A DNA stretch of 64,000 bases from Dryas octopetala (GCA_963921425.1 OY992839.1:1800501-1864500); one strand, 5' to 3'; positions 29,125 to 42,010 are shown, counted from the first letter of the stretch. The notes: a model not told the origin generated them from the letters alone. A program made the numbers and translations.

Positions 29125-32100
29125 GGATGTATATGCATGTGATTTTTGATGGGGCAATATTTAGGTGATTCATTTTCATGTTGCATGGCAACTTGAGGTT
29201 CACTCATTGAAAATTCTAACACCACATGCTGTTCCCCACGCGTTAGTTCAATGTCCAACCAGAGCTCGACAATTGCACATAGTGGGCCCACTTTACACTC
29301 TTAGCGAATTGGTTACTTGATGAGCAATGCTACATCGATCACAGACTACATTGCATACCATATCAGGTGTTGCGTATATAATATTCCAATCACAATTATT
29401 TATTACGTGATCAGTTGTGATAAGTTATTGTAATAGGGATTATATATATATATATATACTTGTTTTATATGATATTTCTATTAGAAACCCATGTCTTTCA
29501 ATCCAATTGATCAAATCAAAATTAATCTCAGCTTAACCACTTGGAAGGGGAACGAGCAGTTTAATCCCAAATGACATAAGTGCAAATGCAACTTAAGAAA
29601 ATATGTCACTTAACATATCAAATGATATACTATACCATTCACTTATGTGATTTGAGATAAGTGTATATGTTTCACACAATTCTTAACAAATAAATAAATA
29701 GATCTCGGATTTATTAAGTGATTTGCAAGGTAGTTTATAAATGGTAGTCCAAATAATTCTATCACAACTTATTGTTTAGGGGTGGGTGGGTCATTGATTT
29801 TGTTGATTTGAAGTTTGGACAGCTGAAGATCTGGCTGCTTCTCACATGAGGAACACCGTTGAGTTTGGTGCCCAGTGGGAGGGAGACAAAGGAGGGACAA
29901 GCACAGCCGATGCTATTAAAGACCGTGGACCGATAACGGACGGCTCTGATATATGGGTTTTTCCAGTGGGTTTTGGGAGACTCAATTTCGGATCGTTGGA
30001 TCATGAGGATGAAACGGAAACAGCCCATGTGACAGCACTGTCCCACGTGGATGCTGTTGATTGGCAAGGCATGAGCCATGTGGGTGGGGATAAGTGGGGC
30101 CTTAAATTTTATTGGCCTGTGGCTACATGACATGTGGGATTTCATGTGGAAAGGTCAGCTTACCATTCCCATGATCTCTCTTTGCCTTACCGGCCCCAAT
30201 CGAATTTCGAGTAGTTGACTGTCATGAAATAATAATACATTATTGTTTTTATAAAAAATATTACATTATATTTAATACAAATATTTAAATACATAAGTAT
30301 AATTGGATGTTAATAAAGAAAACGTACATATCTCATTTTCACTTACAAAAATCTCTTTATATATTCAATGGAAGGTTTTACATTGATTGGTGCAACACAT
30401 GCATGAACACACTTTACTACCTTTGGGGGCGATTCGCATACAACATTAATGGTTAGCATGGATACATGAGTAACATGATACTTTTCTCAGTCTTTAATTT
30501 GGCTAAGAAAAGTAATTTATGGAGGAACAAATTAACTTAACAGCAACAAAGAAATGTAGGTTGCTAGATCTTTTTATGACATTAGTAATTAGTTTATGGA
30601 GTAAATGAGATCGACGCATGGATGCAATGCAATATGCCAAATGGGTGTGGGATAATCATGCAACTGATCGATCGATCGAGTCTACTTACGAAAGCGAAAA
30701 TGGAACATAATTTATTATATAAGATGGTGAAAATGACCATATTCGTGACTATGGAATGCATTTCCAAACAGAGAAATTAATAACTGAATTTTGACAAAAA
30801 TGCATTACAAAGTAGAACCTTGTCGTGTATATGAAGCTAGCAACTTTGTCATGGGATCTGGTATTAATTAATTTTGCCCAAGTTGTTTAACGTGATCTTT
30901 TTCCCCCCTAGTTGTATGGGCTATACTTCCCAATGTTGATCAGTCTAGTATTTCAAAATTAGATTTGGGGTTGGAAAATTAAGATAAATCAAATTATTCA
31001 AATCGATCTATCAACAATATATCAATTAATATGTGTAGGAGTACGTACATACTTGTTATACTCTATGATCTATCAAGGATTTACATAAATTAAACCCAAA
31101 AAACATGACTATTTAGGGGAGAAAAACAAAAACAAAAACCCAACGTACAGACACCGACAGAGCCTAGCTGGTTCTAAGCAACTTTTGAAATTAGGCAGCC
31201 AACAATTCTGAGTTTATCTACAGGGAAATATGACCATGCACACACCAAGCTAGAGACAACTCACAGTTGAAGTTGATAGGCATTCAAAGAACAACGGACA
31301 AAAAAAAGTGTCCCAATTGTCAATTGAGGCATTAAGCTAAGGTACGTACCTTTCTTGTAATGAAACCACAGGCATTGGTTTCTCACCATACCCATTACTC
31401 CGCTAGTCTCTACTTAATTGTATCTATATTGCAAGGACCACAGACATGATCAGGAAGGTCTACCACATTTATAATTGGCTTACTCCCACCAATGCCTCTT
31501 GAAAAATATATTTTTTCTCACTTTGTCCCCCTCAAACTTAAAACATATTACTTTGTCATTCAAACTTCCATTTTTGTTACAGATTTGTCCGATTTCGTCT
31601 AGTCCATTAATTCTTTTGTTAAAAATATTGATGTATTGCTCATGATAAATTGGACTCGTAGGCACTACATCAGTTTTTTTAACGGAAAAGTTAACGGACT
31701 AAATGAAATCTAACAATCTATAATAAAGATGGAAGTTCGGGTGACAAAGTGATACAATTTAAGTTGGAGGGGGCATTAATGAGAATAAGACTTTATAGTT
31801 ATCTTCCTAAAACGTATATCGATCTTTCCGGGGTCAAGGACGACTCTGTGCATTGATTGTTTGATTGCTAATGTGTCTGTACATCGATCTATGCATGCCG
31901 TCGCTAATTCCACTTATTTTGAAAGATAGACCAGGGGTTTATACAACAATATATAGATATATATATATATATATACCAGCATGCATGCATGGATATGTTG
32001 GTACGTACCAATCCACACACGTGTGACATGATAAGAATGAATCAATGATTTTGAGATGTGGGCCTGAAGCCACACGTGGGTGCACAAGTTTTGAGTTTTG

Positions 32101-34224
32101 GACTTATGGGATTTTGGAGATTATAGAAGCCGAGAAGGCCCATTAGCACAAGAGCTGTCCTGTCCTTGCCTCCTGTCTTTGTTTCAATTCCAATGCCAAC
32201 TGCCCACAGCCTACTGCGGCTACTGCCTCATGTACAGGATCAGTGTAATATGGTGGTCCTGGGACCTGCAGGGTCGACCTGGCCCATGCATTATGCTGCT
32301 AGCTAGCTATGCTTCTTACAATTTGTCATACTCGTACATTATACATACTTACACTATACGTACATGAAGTATCATCATTTATTAATGTACATTATTGCAT
32401 TGGCTGCAAGTACTTAGAGTAGTACTTAGACAACCACTAGATCTCCATATCCCTACATGCAATTTTATTCTACACGCCAAAATGAAAAGAAATGAAGAGA
32501 TAAAGAGAGAGAAAAATGTATACGTATGTATGCGCAGTTTAATCTTACACTTTACAAATTAACAAATAAATGAGAAATGAGAATTGTAGGTTTCAAGTCT
32601 TTCAGCCATATTTGATAATCACTAGCTAGCTAGTAATGTCTGTCAATCAATTAACCATATGGAAGCATAAATATACAATTTCACACCTTGTATCTAGATA
32701 TGAATTTGACTTGGTCTATGCCTCTATGGCATTCTATATGCATGTATATATACTTCATTATTATAATTAAAGAGCTAGGTAGTTAGCACTCCGGCCACTT
32801 AAATATATGTATACAGTATACGTACGTTACTGATTAAGATAAGGCAATAGGCTAGGCATGCAAAAAATGATATATATATATATACGGCCGGTGATCTATA
32901 GCTAGCTATATATATACATTAGCATGTGTTAACGTTGCATGCGTGGCCGTGCTGCTAGGCATATGCTCATCAAAATTTAAATGAAGGGAACATACTTTTG
33001 GCCGGTTACTGGTATAAAACTATATAAACTGAATGCAGCAAGATCCACAAAAAGAACCAAGAACCTAGCTACAATATATATCATTAATGCATGTGTTTAC
33101 ACTCTGCATATATGTTGACCACTTCCCCAAACCCTAATCCCAAAATTATTTGACTTTTTATTTATTTAATATACATATTACAGAACACCGTCCAATGAAT
33201 AAACAAACTAGCTAGTATATACTTCTGATAAAAGGAAAGAATAAGCTAGCACTAGCCACTTATATCCATGATTTATAATCATTGAAAAATTTTTATACCA
33301 AAAATTAATATTGGTTATATAAAAGAGAAAATGTGTGTGATGATTGAATTATAATGATTAGTGAGCATTTTGGCATATGGGTACGTATTTCTTTATATAT
33401 ATCTTCCCTCATTCATTATATCATATGGTATGATGCCAAAGATCAATTATCGATCGATCTCTCCGATTGTTAAATTTGCATGGCAATGTATATACTCAAA
33501 AAATGTCAAACTATTACAAGAGCAATCATTTTGATCAGAAATTATATATTGAAGAAGGTAGATCAATAAACATTAGATTTCACAAAAATTGAATTTTGAT
33601 AGTTAAGAGTTTGATGTCAATTTTTAATTTTCTAATTAAAAAGTGGTTGGACCTCTTGTACATGCATGAATCTTTAAGGGTTGATTAAAGATTGACATGC
33701 ATGGTCAACTGGTCAGTAGGGCAACTGATAGTCACATTCATCAATTCATAGTGAAAAATAAAAGGAGGAGAAGAAGATAAAAAATAAAAGAAATAAAGAA
33801 AGGTGAAGGTGGGTCAGGTGGGATGCCCTGCAGCGCCGCACATGGTATCGGGTTTGACGCTTAGGGTGACAGACCCAACAACTTCACATGGTCACTCTGT
33901 GGGCCCAAACCCACCCAATGCAAATGCATCTCACTCACTACATGCCTTTCTCACAAAATGGGTCCCACTTCTTCTCTCTCTCTAGACCCCCTCAACTCTC
34001 TCTCTCTCTCTCTCTCTCTCTACCCTCAAAAGTCAAGTCTCAACCAACCAAAAACAAGAGTTTCTAATTTTTTTTATTTTTCGATTTCTCTCTTGGTATT
34101 GTTGAGAGTGAACATAAAATCTAGTCTTACAATCGATAATGTCATGAATTTATCCACTTATTGATCGACATTTATGAATGTCTATTTATCAATTTATTAA
34201 TGTCAACATTGGTTACCCTTAATA
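29125..34224. other. gene-free region between divergent Aux/IAA genes (left part)
   Basis: About 5 kb without a supported gene. G-box sequences lie at 30043 (CCACGTGG), 32018 (ACACGTGT) and 32073 (CACGTGGG). GC-richer islands occur at about 29830-30140 and 32090-32300. A CT-rich stretch lies at 33975-34021. (AT)n runs lie near 29443 and 31953. Distal promoter sequence or non-coding RNA is possible, but nothing is decisive. Confidence 0.4.
34001..34021. repeat. (CT)n microsatellite
   Basis: A pure CT run of about ten units, next to other CT-rich sequence from 33975. Confidence 0.8.
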
Positions 34225-34233
34225 TTTTGAGAA

Positions 34234-34662
34234 GAACAATATTTGGGTCACCTCTTGCGGGTACCTCAAGGTCACCTCATCCTCTTAAATTTTGATTTCG
34301 GTAATTTCGTTGTATAATCGGAATCGTTCACTTTTTAGATAACATGTTAAAGATTATATCTGCAAAAAATCAAATTACTCGGAAATCGTTTGGTTATATA
34401 ACTGTTGTCAATTAAATAGAAAAAATCAACGGTTTGGTAAAAAAATCACTCTTTAATTAAAAACCATATATTTTTTCTATTTAATTGACAATAGTTATAT
34501 AATCAAACGATTTCCGATTGATTTGATTGTTTGCAGAGATGATCTTTAATATGTTATCTAAAAAGTAAACGGTTCTGATTATATGTCGACATTGTCGAAA
34601 TCAGAATTTGGGGAAGTGGTGTGACCTTGAGATACCCCCAAGGGGTGACCCAAGTATTGTTC
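34234..34662. mobile_element. 429-bp Mutator-like MITE with 9-bp target duplication
   Basis: TTTTGAGAA is repeated exactly at 34225-34233 and 34663-34671. The ends are GAACAATATTTGGGTCACC on the left and GAACAATACTTGGGTCACC as the complement of the right. Inverted homology continues almost to the centre, so the element can fold into one long hairpin. The 9-bp duplication and long TIRs point to a Mutator-like family. There is no coding capacity. Confidence 0.85.
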
Positions 34663-34768
34663 TTTTGAGAATTAGGATGGCATTTTTATAAAAGAGTGGC
34701 CACCATGTGTGCATGCAATTTTGGAGTAACCTCAGATAAGATAGATGAACACCACACATTTTATGGGC

Positions 34769-34843
34769 ATGCCCTAGCTAACATTTTTTTTTTTTGGCCA
34801 TTGAATATATACTGTATTTCATTAAAATGCCCTAGCTAACATT
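34769..34843 (-). mobile_element. micro-retroposon with 17-bp perfect duplication and 31-nt body
   Basis: ATGCCCTAGCTAACATT occurs at 34769 and 34827. Between the copies lie a T tract, GGCCA and about 27 further nt. On the minus strand the body begins TTTAATGAAATACAG and ends ATTCAATGGCC before the poly(A). It is the longest body in the set and so the best probe for the source element. Confidence 0.7.
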
Positions 34844-35471
34844 AACAAACAGTTAAGAGTGCCTGTCAAATAAATGCTTAGACTTCTGCTTTTCTCCCCA
34901 ACAATTTATTTTGGTTATGAAGCGGGTATGTAGCACATAGCTATAGACTATACTCATACACACCATAAAAGGGTACAACCCAACATTTACTTTTAGCAAG
35001 CATGTTTGATGTTTCAATACCACTTTGGTGGACTACAGGAAGCACCAACAAATTAAGGTTTGATAGAATGGTGTTTATATATTAATCGGTTAAAAGTAAA
35101 TGAGGTTTAGAGTGAATAAAAAAAGAGGTTTGAGGGTACTAGTACTCTTAATTTTAACCCCCTTCACCAAATATTGTTGGATATTTCTCTTTCAAATTAA
35201 ACAGGATTGGATTTCTTCAACACCCAGATTAATGACCAACTTTATGGTTTTGGGCCATAAATTAAACATGAATTTCAGATAATTGGTGCTGAATAAGTGA
35301 GACGTCTACCTCTAAATAATTCCTCACATTAAATTCGATAAGTCCTTCTGGGGAAGGATTTTAGAATAATTTTCAATTTCTTTAATTGATTGTATCCATC
35401 ATGGACCACGAAGGAACATTAATGAATTTAGATTCTAGAAACAAGTTCTAATTAGAGGTTATTAGTTAGAA

Positions 35472-35528
35472 CATATATGCTTCTTTTTTTTCTGTTGAAA
35501 ACTCAGGCCATAAACCCTATATATGCTT
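35472..35528 (-). mobile_element. possible micro-retroposon
   Basis: ATATATGCTT flanks (35473, 35519) bracket a CT-rich tract and GTTGAAAACTCAGGCC. The flank is only 10 bp and of low complexity, so this is a weak member. Confidence 0.35.
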
Positions 35529-35561
35529 TGTTAACCATAGTGTTGTCACTTGTCGATCACT

Positions 35562-35618
35562 TATCAACAATCATGGATTTTTTTCTTTTTGAACATATAT
35601 ATCAATTATCATGGATTT
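35562..35618 (-). mobile_element. micro-retroposon-like insert
   Basis: TATCAACAATCATGGATTT and TATCAATTATCATGGATTT flank TTTTCTTTTTGAACATATA. The flanks are 19 bp with two mismatches. The poly(T) is interrupted by a C. Confidence 0.45.
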
Positions 35619-36073
35619 AATTATGTTTAAATGATTGTTAACCATACATATGGACAGTGTAGTTCATGGATCCATATACACATCTCGTTAGCTAGATATA
35701 AAGAAAGAAACATCTTCCAGCATTAATTTTATTTTAGAGATATCATGGCTTGCAGATAACCACAAGAAGAGGAAAAGAAACAAGAAGAGTGAGAAGGAAG
35801 AAACGAGAACGGGGAGGAAATTAAGAAGAGGATTTTACTTTTTCATTTGTCAAGGAATAAATTAAGAAAAATAAAAGAGATCATGGTTGAAATGTAATTT
35901 TGTTTAAACAAAAAAATTAAGTCAACAAAGCGAATTCTCAAGAATTGGGGGAAAGAGAGACGTTTGGAATTAGAGAATTGTTATTACGTACTTTCTTAAT
36001 TTCTCTTCTCCCTAGATAATAAGCTAGCTATAGCCCTACATATCGAATAGAAGAGGAATTAAGAATAAATTAG

Positions 36074-37369
36074 GAGTGCTGCTATTTGCACACCCTAAAT
36101 TTCTCTTTGCACACCCTTTCTTGAAAAAAAAAAAAAAAACTCAAGAGAAAAGACCATTTGGCCCTTCCCTCACCCACACACCCCCATCCATTTTTCTTTT
36201 TGCACACCCTCCCTAAACAGAAAAAAAAAAACACACACACACACCCAAAACTCACACACCCCATCCCCATCTCCCCCCCCCCCCGGTACACACCCCCTCC
36301 CCACCTCTCCACCATGCTGCACCACCCTCGCGCAGCACCACCACCGTGCGCCGCCCACCACCCTGCTGCACCAACCTCCCCGCGCCCACCACCATGCTGC
36401 ACTACCCTCCCCGCGCGCAGCACCACCACCTTGCGCCCACCACCCTGCTGCACCACCCTCCCCACGCGCAGCACCACCACCGTGCGCCCACCACCCTGCT
36501 GCACTACTCTCCCCGTGCCCACCACCATGCACCACCCATCTCTCTCCTCCCTGCTGCACCACCCTCCCCGCGCCCAACCCAGCCCGACCTCTTCCCTCCC
36601 CTCCACCCAGCCCCGGCCCCACTCTCTCTCCTTCCCTCTCTCTCTTTCTCTGTTAACACACCCGCGCAGCACCTTCTGCACCACCCTGCTCGCAGCAGTA
36701 CCACCACCGGACCATCCTCGGGCGCAGGCCGTTCGGTAGTCATCCGCCGAAACCGGCGGGTTTGTTCGGTAGCCATTAGTCGAAGCTGTTAGTTTCGTTC
36801 GGCAGTCATTTGCTGAAACCATTAGTTTCGTTCGGTGGTTGTCTACCGAACCAACCGCAGCGACAGAGAAAGGGAGGGAAGAGAGAAGGGAGAGAGGAGA
36901 GAAGGAAGGAGAGAGAGAGAGAGAGAGATGGAAGAGCCGAGGAGGGGGCTTCCGGGCTGGTTGTGGTGGCTGTTTTGGGGGTGCTGTGGTGATGGTGCAT
37001 GCGGAGAGAAAGGAAGATGGTGGTTAGTGGTGGCGCGCGGTGGTGGTGCTGCGATGAAGGTGGTGCTGCGCGCGGTGGTTATTGGGCGAGTGGAAAGGAG
37101 AAAGGGGCTGCCGGGCTTGGAAGGAAAAAAAAACAGAGGGCTGCGTGGGTGGGTGGGTGGGTGTGGTCGGGTGAGGGAGATGAAGGGGGGTGTGTGTGGC
37201 TGGGTGTGTGTGTTTTTTTTTTTGTCTGTTGATGGGGTGTGCAAAAGAGAAAAAATGGAGTTGGAGTGTGTTGGGTGAGGGTAAGTGTGTCTTTTTTTTT
37301 TATTTTTTTTTATTTTTTTACAAAAGGGTGTGCAAAAAGAAAAAAAAGGTTGTGCAAATAGCAGCACTC
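36074..37369. mobile_element. 1.3-kb Mutator-like non-autonomous element with GC-rich tandem core
   Basis: TAAATTAG flanks both ends (36066-36073, 37370-37377; nine bases if the next G is counted). TIRs are GAGTGCTGCTATTTGCACAC on the left and GAGTGCTGCTATTTGCACAA as the complement of the right. Inside come a pyrimidine-rich block with roughly 51-bp repeats (36330-36560), four 33-bp units starting TTCGG (36732-36852), then purine-rich sequence. This gives a strand-skew switch at the centre. Long reading frames here come from the repeats and match no recognised protein. Confidence 0.75.
36732..36852. repeat. 33-bp tandem repeat (TTCGGTAGTCAT...), about 3.7 copies
   Basis: TTCGG starts lie at 36732, 36765, 36798 and 36831, an exact 33-bp period. 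The unit contains complementary TTCGG and CCGAA segments and so can form small hairpins. It sits at the centre of the transposable element. Confidence 0.8.
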
Positions 37370-37377
37370 TAAATTAG

Positions 37378-38165
37378 GGTTGGTAATAACCAGCTGGGTC
37401 TCCCCTCAATCCCAAGAAAAGGAAAGAAGACAAAATTGGGGGAGTGAATGTCTTGAGCTCTGAAATTAATTTACTGATCCAATGCTTGCACTTGCCACTT
37501 GCCCAGGAGTAATGGACTTTAAAGACATTAATCTATCACCATAATCTTGGTTCATGAAACCGAGGAGTTTGAACTTGAGATCCCAAGGGTAGAAGTAAAC
37601 TCATGAACTGCTCTCAACAAAGTAGAGACCGTGTGTTATTCACTATATTAAATAATTATTGGCTAATTACAAGTCTTTGTTAGACCAATTATACTCTTTA
37701 ATAACTGGAACTACTATAAATTGATTAGCCATATATATAACATAATATCTTAAACTCTTTGAGAAGAGAAAATTACTCAAATAACCCACTTTGACTAGCT
37801 AGCTAGATGTAGCCAACTCTCTTATATATTTCATTATTTCATATTGGGGATGATGCAAGGGGAGAAAATAGTACAAGAGTTGTAGGGGTTGTAGGTGTGA
37901 AAATGGCAAAAGAGGCCAATACGTATTAACGTGGGGGTGTCCACTTGATTCCACTCCCTCCACATATATATGGGAAGGGGGCATTGATAACGTCACCGTG
38001 TCGTCAAGTACACCGGCATGCCAGCTCATACTGTTTTCCACGTGTCAATATCCCATTTCTGGTTGTACAGTGCACACATTCGCATATTAATACCCACCCT
38101 GTAGCCCAAACAGTCCTCTACGTAGTCCCCCCACCATTATTATTGCCACAAACATCAACCAAAGC
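37378..38165 (+). promoter_or_regulatory. promoter region of plus-strand Aux/IAA
   Basis: The region contains CCACGTGTCA (about 38039-38048, G-box/ABRE type) and AACGTCAC (about 37989). A GA-rich leader from 38188 precedes the start at 38236. No canonical TGTCTC auxin element was noticed nearby. No gene lies in this stretch. Confidence 0.4.
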
Positions 38166-38235
38166 ATTATAAGCTAGCAGAGGCCAGAGAGAAAGAGAGA
38201 GAGAGAGAGGTGAAAAAGCTAGGCTGAGATTATAT

Positions 38236-40217
38236 ATGGAGACGGAGCTGAGGCTAGGGCTGCCAGGTGGCGGAGGAGGAGGTGGTGGTGAAGGAGACCA
38301 TCAGAAGGTGGTGGTGGTGGTGAGGAAGAGAGGGTTCTGTGAGACTGAGGGTGATGAGATGAGTTGCAGTGAGAGTAGTTGTGTGGATTTGAAGCTCAAC
38401 CTTTCTTCTAAGGAGGCAGCAGCTACGGCTCAGAAAGATGGCACCACCACTCACAACTCCCCCGCCGATCCAGCAAAGCCTCCCGCCAAGTAACTACTAC
38501 TTCATCATCATAATTAATGCTCATTTTTGTTTCTATTTAATTGTGTGTCTATGTGTAATTATTGCTAACACTATATAAATGCCTGTGCATATTAATTAAT
38601 CATTAGCTACTTTATGAGTGTACATGAACCAGATATATGGAATTATGGAGAGGCATATAAATAATTATTTGGTGCCACTTGTATAATATATAAATTAATA
38701 TTTTCAATCATTAGTTCATCATAATTAATTAATATACTTTTAGCTCTTTCATCGATTTCTTAGATTTCTCTTCATAGACACATGAAATATATATATACAT
38801 CCGTCCCATAAAATTTTTACAATATATATATTCTTCTGTCTTTAATTAGAACTTACTAGATAGCTATGAGGCCAAAGAATCTTCAAGTTTTGACTGCATG
38901 TTTTCTTTAGAGAGAGAGAGTGAGAGAGTATCTCTTTAATTTAATTCCCCTTTTCCGTGGAATGTTTTATTTAAAAATATGAAGGAAAAACTGGGATTCA
39001 GATTTGCTTTCATATATGTAATTTTAGCAAATCTACTCAAGTATAATATATAGAATTTGAATGAAACTAAGTAGATCTTGCACAAAGTTGTTATAACTAT
39101 AAAAAAGAATTCATGCAGAAGATTAACAATGCTTAACTATGATAATAAAAGTAAAGAAAGAGTAATTAATTGATTAATTATATATGGAATGATATATATT
39201 ATTAGGGCACAAGTAGTGGGTTGGCCTCCAGTGCGATCGTTCCGAAAGAACATGTTAAGCGTGCAAAAGAAGGGGACTACTGAAGAAAGTGGTGATGATC
39301 AGAAGGGAATTAGTAGTGGCAATGGCAGTAATATTGCAGTAACGTTGGTGAAGGTGAGCATGGATGGTGCACCCTATCTTCGCAAAGTGGACTTGAAGAT
39401 GTACAAGAGCTACCCTCAGCTCTCCGATGCCCTAGCCAAAATGTTCAGCTCCTTCGCCATTGGTAATCAATTAATTAATATACACCAAATTACTTACTTA
39501 ATGCATTAATTAAATATCTAATTAATTTTCAATCAATTTTGATTGAAAAGGTCATTGCGGATCCCAAGGAATGCTGGATTTCATGAATGAAAGCAAGCTC
39601 ATGGATCTTCTCAACGGTTCTGATTACATTCCAACTTATGAAGACAAGGACGGTGACTGGATGCTGGTTGGCGATGTCCCATGGGAGTAAGTTTATTAGT
39701 TTATTTATAAATTAATTCTTATTGATTAAAAGATTAATTCCAAATCATATATATGATATATGGATCGAGTTTTAATTTTTAACTTTTTCAATTTGTTTAA
39801 ATTTTGTTCATTTTTTCTCCTCCCATGCAATGCAAGCAGGATGTTTGTTGAATCATGCAAGAGATTGCGCATAATGAAGGGCAAGGAGGCTGTTGGACTC
39901 GGTTAGTATTTATCGATCATCTTCAATTAAACTATATGCTTAATAAAAAAAATTATTAATTTGTATCATCTAGCTCAACTAACAATTATTTGCTACATAT
40001 TCTTAATAAAACTGAGCTCATGTGATTCGAAGCTCTATTATACACAAGTTATTAGTTAAGAATTGATAGCTTATTTAAACATCATGTATTTTTTAATGTC
40101 ACACATATACATATATATCTAAGTAGTGAAAATCCTTTTTGCTAATGAAAATGTTAAAATTGGATTATTTCATTTTCAGCACCAAGAGCCATGGAGAAGT
40201 GCAAGAACAGAAGTTAA
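38236..40217 (+). CDS. Aux/IAA auxin-response repressor (IAA7/14/17 clade)
   Basis: Auxin-degraded repressor of ARF transcription factors. Five exons (38236-38489, 39206-39462, 39551-39686, 39840-39901, 40180-40217) join in frame to 248 aa. Domain [12 protein letters not shown] opens the protein directly, followed by a Gly run and a basic [14 protein letters not shown] resembles the second EAR-like motif of this clade. The degron is [15 protein letters not shown] (GWPP at 90-93). PB1 has [36 protein letters not shown] and [16 protein letters not shown]. The end [12 protein letters not shown], encoded by a tiny last exon, is characteristic of the IAA7/14/16/17 group. The neighbouring minus-strand gene belongs to the partner clade. 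Confidence 0.94.
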
Positions 40218-42010
40218 TTACTGGTAATGGAATCACCACAGCCTGCTCCTTTGATCTCGTCGCGGTCATCACTGCAAGAAATCAAAATCACCACAATACA
40301 AACAGAACGCGCAGATTGATTGAACAGGTTGTTTGGATGCATGCATGTTAATTTGTTTCCCATGTGTAATATTAATGTTATGGTTTGAAATATATATAGT
40401 TAATTATAAATGTGACATGTTTTGAGTTTTTATCATGGACATAAAACATTATTAAGAACTTTGTCTTGCTTGTACTTTGGTATGAATGGCTTGCTTATTT
40501 TATTAAGCAAAATAATGATGATAATAATAATAATGTATGTACCAGTTAATTTGGTGTATTTTTTACGTGTGTTTTTATTAATTCTTGAATTATTTATTTG
40601 TTCAATTCTATTTATGGGATTCTTTGACCTTTGTAACAATTGTTATCGAAATTGAAAATGGTGGTCCTTTTTTCCCGTTTATCAAGGGAGTGAAAGCCAG
40701 TACGAATTAATTGGGACGTATTTGAATTAATGAGGGAACAGGAACATGTGCATGTTAATGGAGCATTTATGCATGGCCATCCTTTTTTCTTTGGTAGAAT
40801 ATTTATTATATATTCTAGACTTTGGAAAGGGTGTTTCTAGCTCAATTTATATTCGGCTCTACTTTTATAATGTAATTGTTAAACAAGTAAAAATTAATAT
40901 AACTGGACAACCAAACACGTTGCATGTGCAAGTGTGCAACATGATAGAAGTTAATGGTGATGAAAACTGGTCGAGCTAAACTAGCAATCCACGTGTTGGA
41001 GGCTAAGAAGATTGAGGACACATTGTGAGGTCTCATAAGTGTGTTCGGACGTCGGGACTTCGGAGACATCGGAGGTCGATGGGGCTTCTGGTCACCCATG
41101 GTGGTCCAGTGGGGGAGGGAAGAAGAGAGAAGAAGAGAGAGAAGTTAACAGAGTAAAAGAGACAAGAGGGTGGGGGTGCATGGGTTCTGTTTGTTTTTGT
41201 TTTTTTTTTATTCTGTGTCTTTCATTTTATTAAGGGTAAAATTTAAAAATTTAAAAATTTAAAATGGAGGTCCAGAGAGCAATTGTGGGGGTGTGAATAG
41301 AATTTCTCTACTTATGTTACGAAGATCTTATACCATAGATTTCGGATCATTGAAATTGGCCGCCACCACGACACTGAGGTTAGAGGCAATTTAGATGGCA
41401 TCTCATAATGTAGAAACATTTAACACTTTCGGCAACTAGGATTGAAATTAAGAACTAATCAACTCTTTCATTTATGATAAAGAACTAATGCGTCAAGGTT
41501 CACAAACAATCCAATCAATTTAATCACTCCAAGGATACATCGCTTTCACAAACTATATATAACCGTTGATCGCATTGTTGATCACATTGAAATTACTGTG
41601 CAATCAACGCAATCAATGGTCAAAAATTAAATAACCTGCTTATTTTGTATCTTTACAAGAATCTTGTAATCAGTACTAAACCCATCAGGGAAATTCAAAT
41701 CATATGAAATAGGATGTTTTTGCAGCCTTCAAACATATATAATCACCCATGGGAAGTGCTATTTGCACTTCAAAAGCAACTTCTTGTCTTGCACTCCTCA
41801 TGTATGGGTATATCGGAGTGTGGGAAGCTACTTTCCGGGTGCATATATTATTACTTCCCTTATTCTTATCTTCCAAGGAAAATGAAATCTCTACTAACTC
41901 AATATATACATCTAATCAATGAAATGAAGCTAGGCCTTCAGTTTGCATACAGGCAATGCAAAACAGATGTAACCAAGCTTCGTTTACTGTCACAACCAGT
42001 AGGGCCAGCT
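40218..42010. other. intergenic between Aux/IAA and kinase genes
   Basis: No gene is supported. The segment 41040-41290 is G-rich, then has a T tract and TTTAAAAATTTAAAAATTTAAAA. It resembles one arm of a GC-core transposon, but no partner end was found. Confidence 0.4.

Noticed and set aside
29846..30130. 94-codon plus-strand frame
   Set aside because: No recognisable domain and no splice partners; the region looks like GC-richer promoter sequence.
32098..32367. 89-codon plus-strand frame
   Set aside because: No domain, no coding neighbours and a tail of low-complexity codons.
36082..36822. 246-codon minus-strand frame and several Pro/His- or Gly-rich frames on both strands
   Set aside because: They are by-products of the tandem GC-rich repeats inside the 36-kb element; no protein domain is recognisable.
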